From an uncultured Clostridium sp. (GTDB taxonomy: Bacteria > Bacillota > Clostridia > TANB77 > CAG-508): 6,502 bases of DNA. The notes beneath the pieces were generated by a model that was given only the letters and a program-made list of their open reading frames with translations, was not told where the DNA came from and made no database searches. Location of the stretch: positions 1 through 6,502 of the forward strand of contig CANEFU010000067.1 of NCBI GenBank assembly GCA_947426875.1. Direction: 5' to 3'. The position numbers and the translations under genes are program-made. This document shows positions 6,401 to 6,502 of the stretch, piece by piece (position 1 is the first letter of the stretch; each line of letters begins with the position of its first letter).

Positions 6401-6502
6401 TTATTCACCTCCTAAAATACTATCTGCTAATTTTTCCATCTGCTCTATGTTTTCTTGTTTCATAGTTGATTTAATGGTTACAGATGGCTCTATCATTACG
6501 AT
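6401..6502 (-). CDS. C-terminal end of a protein, possibly a flavodiiron protein (truncated by window edge)
   Basis: Only the last 33 codons are in view, beginning IVMIEPSVTIKSTM and ending in an amphipathic helix (EQMEKLADSIL) with a GGE tail. This pattern, a strand with a Glu-Pro turn and a valine-rich stretch then a final helix, fits the end of a flavodoxin-like domain. A flavodiiron (FprA-type) oxygen or nitric-oxide reductase would make sense beside a rubredoxin, which donates electrons to that family. The evidence is thin: no catalytic residue is visible. Another flavoprotein or an unrelated protein is possible. The stop codon is one base from the rubredoxin start, so the two share a transcript. 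Confidence 0.5.
   Translation of the reverse strand: MVMIEPSVTIKSTMKQENIEQMEKLADSILGGE

Noticed and set aside
1..6502. CRISPR array, tRNA, rRNA, transposase or phage genes
   Set aside because: I saw no spaced direct repeats, no tRNA-like cloverleaf, and no recombinase or structural phage motifs in the translated frames.

Overview
The window is very AT-rich, with strong AGGAGG-type ribosome binding sites, a TTG start, a rubredoxin and a CwlD-type cell-wall amidase. Together these point to a low-GC anaerobic Firmicute, most likely a gut-type clostridium. CwlD acts in spore cortex modification in Bacillus, so it hints at a spore-forming ancestry without proving it. Every gene except one small one lies on the minus strand.

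Layout, left to right. Positions 1-3247 (minus) hold the first 1082 codons of a giant cyclic beta-1,2-glucan synthase that runs off the left edge. It was identified from my own translation and has no in-frame stop. Positions 3333-4304 (minus) encode an unrecognised charged single-pass membrane protein, and 4406-5062 (minus) an unrecognised lipoprotein. Positions 5166-5901 (minus) hold a cwlD-like N-acetylmuramoyl-L-alanine amidase split by a one-base frameshift. Positions 6044-6247 (plus) encode a small Lys/Asp/Glu-rich protein. Positions 6262-6399 (minus) encode a 45-residue short-form rubredoxin. Positions 6401-6502 (minus) hold the last 33 codons of a protein that may be a flavodiiron protein, translationally coupled to the rubredoxin.

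Transcription signals are unusually readable. A textbook TTGACA-17-TATAAT promoter precedes the lipoprotein gene, and a 14-bp intrinsic terminator follows it at once. An extended -10 promoter for the 323-residue membrane protein begins in that terminator's tail, so the lipoprotein is probably its own unit, while the membrane protein and the glucan synthase may be co-transcribed. The amidase and the small plus-strand gene diverge from overlapping promoters. The small gene and the rubredoxin converge on a shared bidirectional terminator that contains the small gene's stop codon.

The most interesting signal is a shared leader design in front of the glucan synthase and the amidase. In both, the Shine-Dalgarno sequence lies in the 3' arm of a stable hairpin (11 bp and up to 21 bp), opposite an ACUCUU anti-Shine-Dalgarno element. 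The hairpin is followed by a U-run leading into the start codon. In both, the single non-Watson-Crick pair is a G-U at the same Shine-Dalgarno base, and it pairs only in the coding-strand RNA. This suggests a common switch for two envelope genes. That is an inference; the pairing itself is visible in the sequence.
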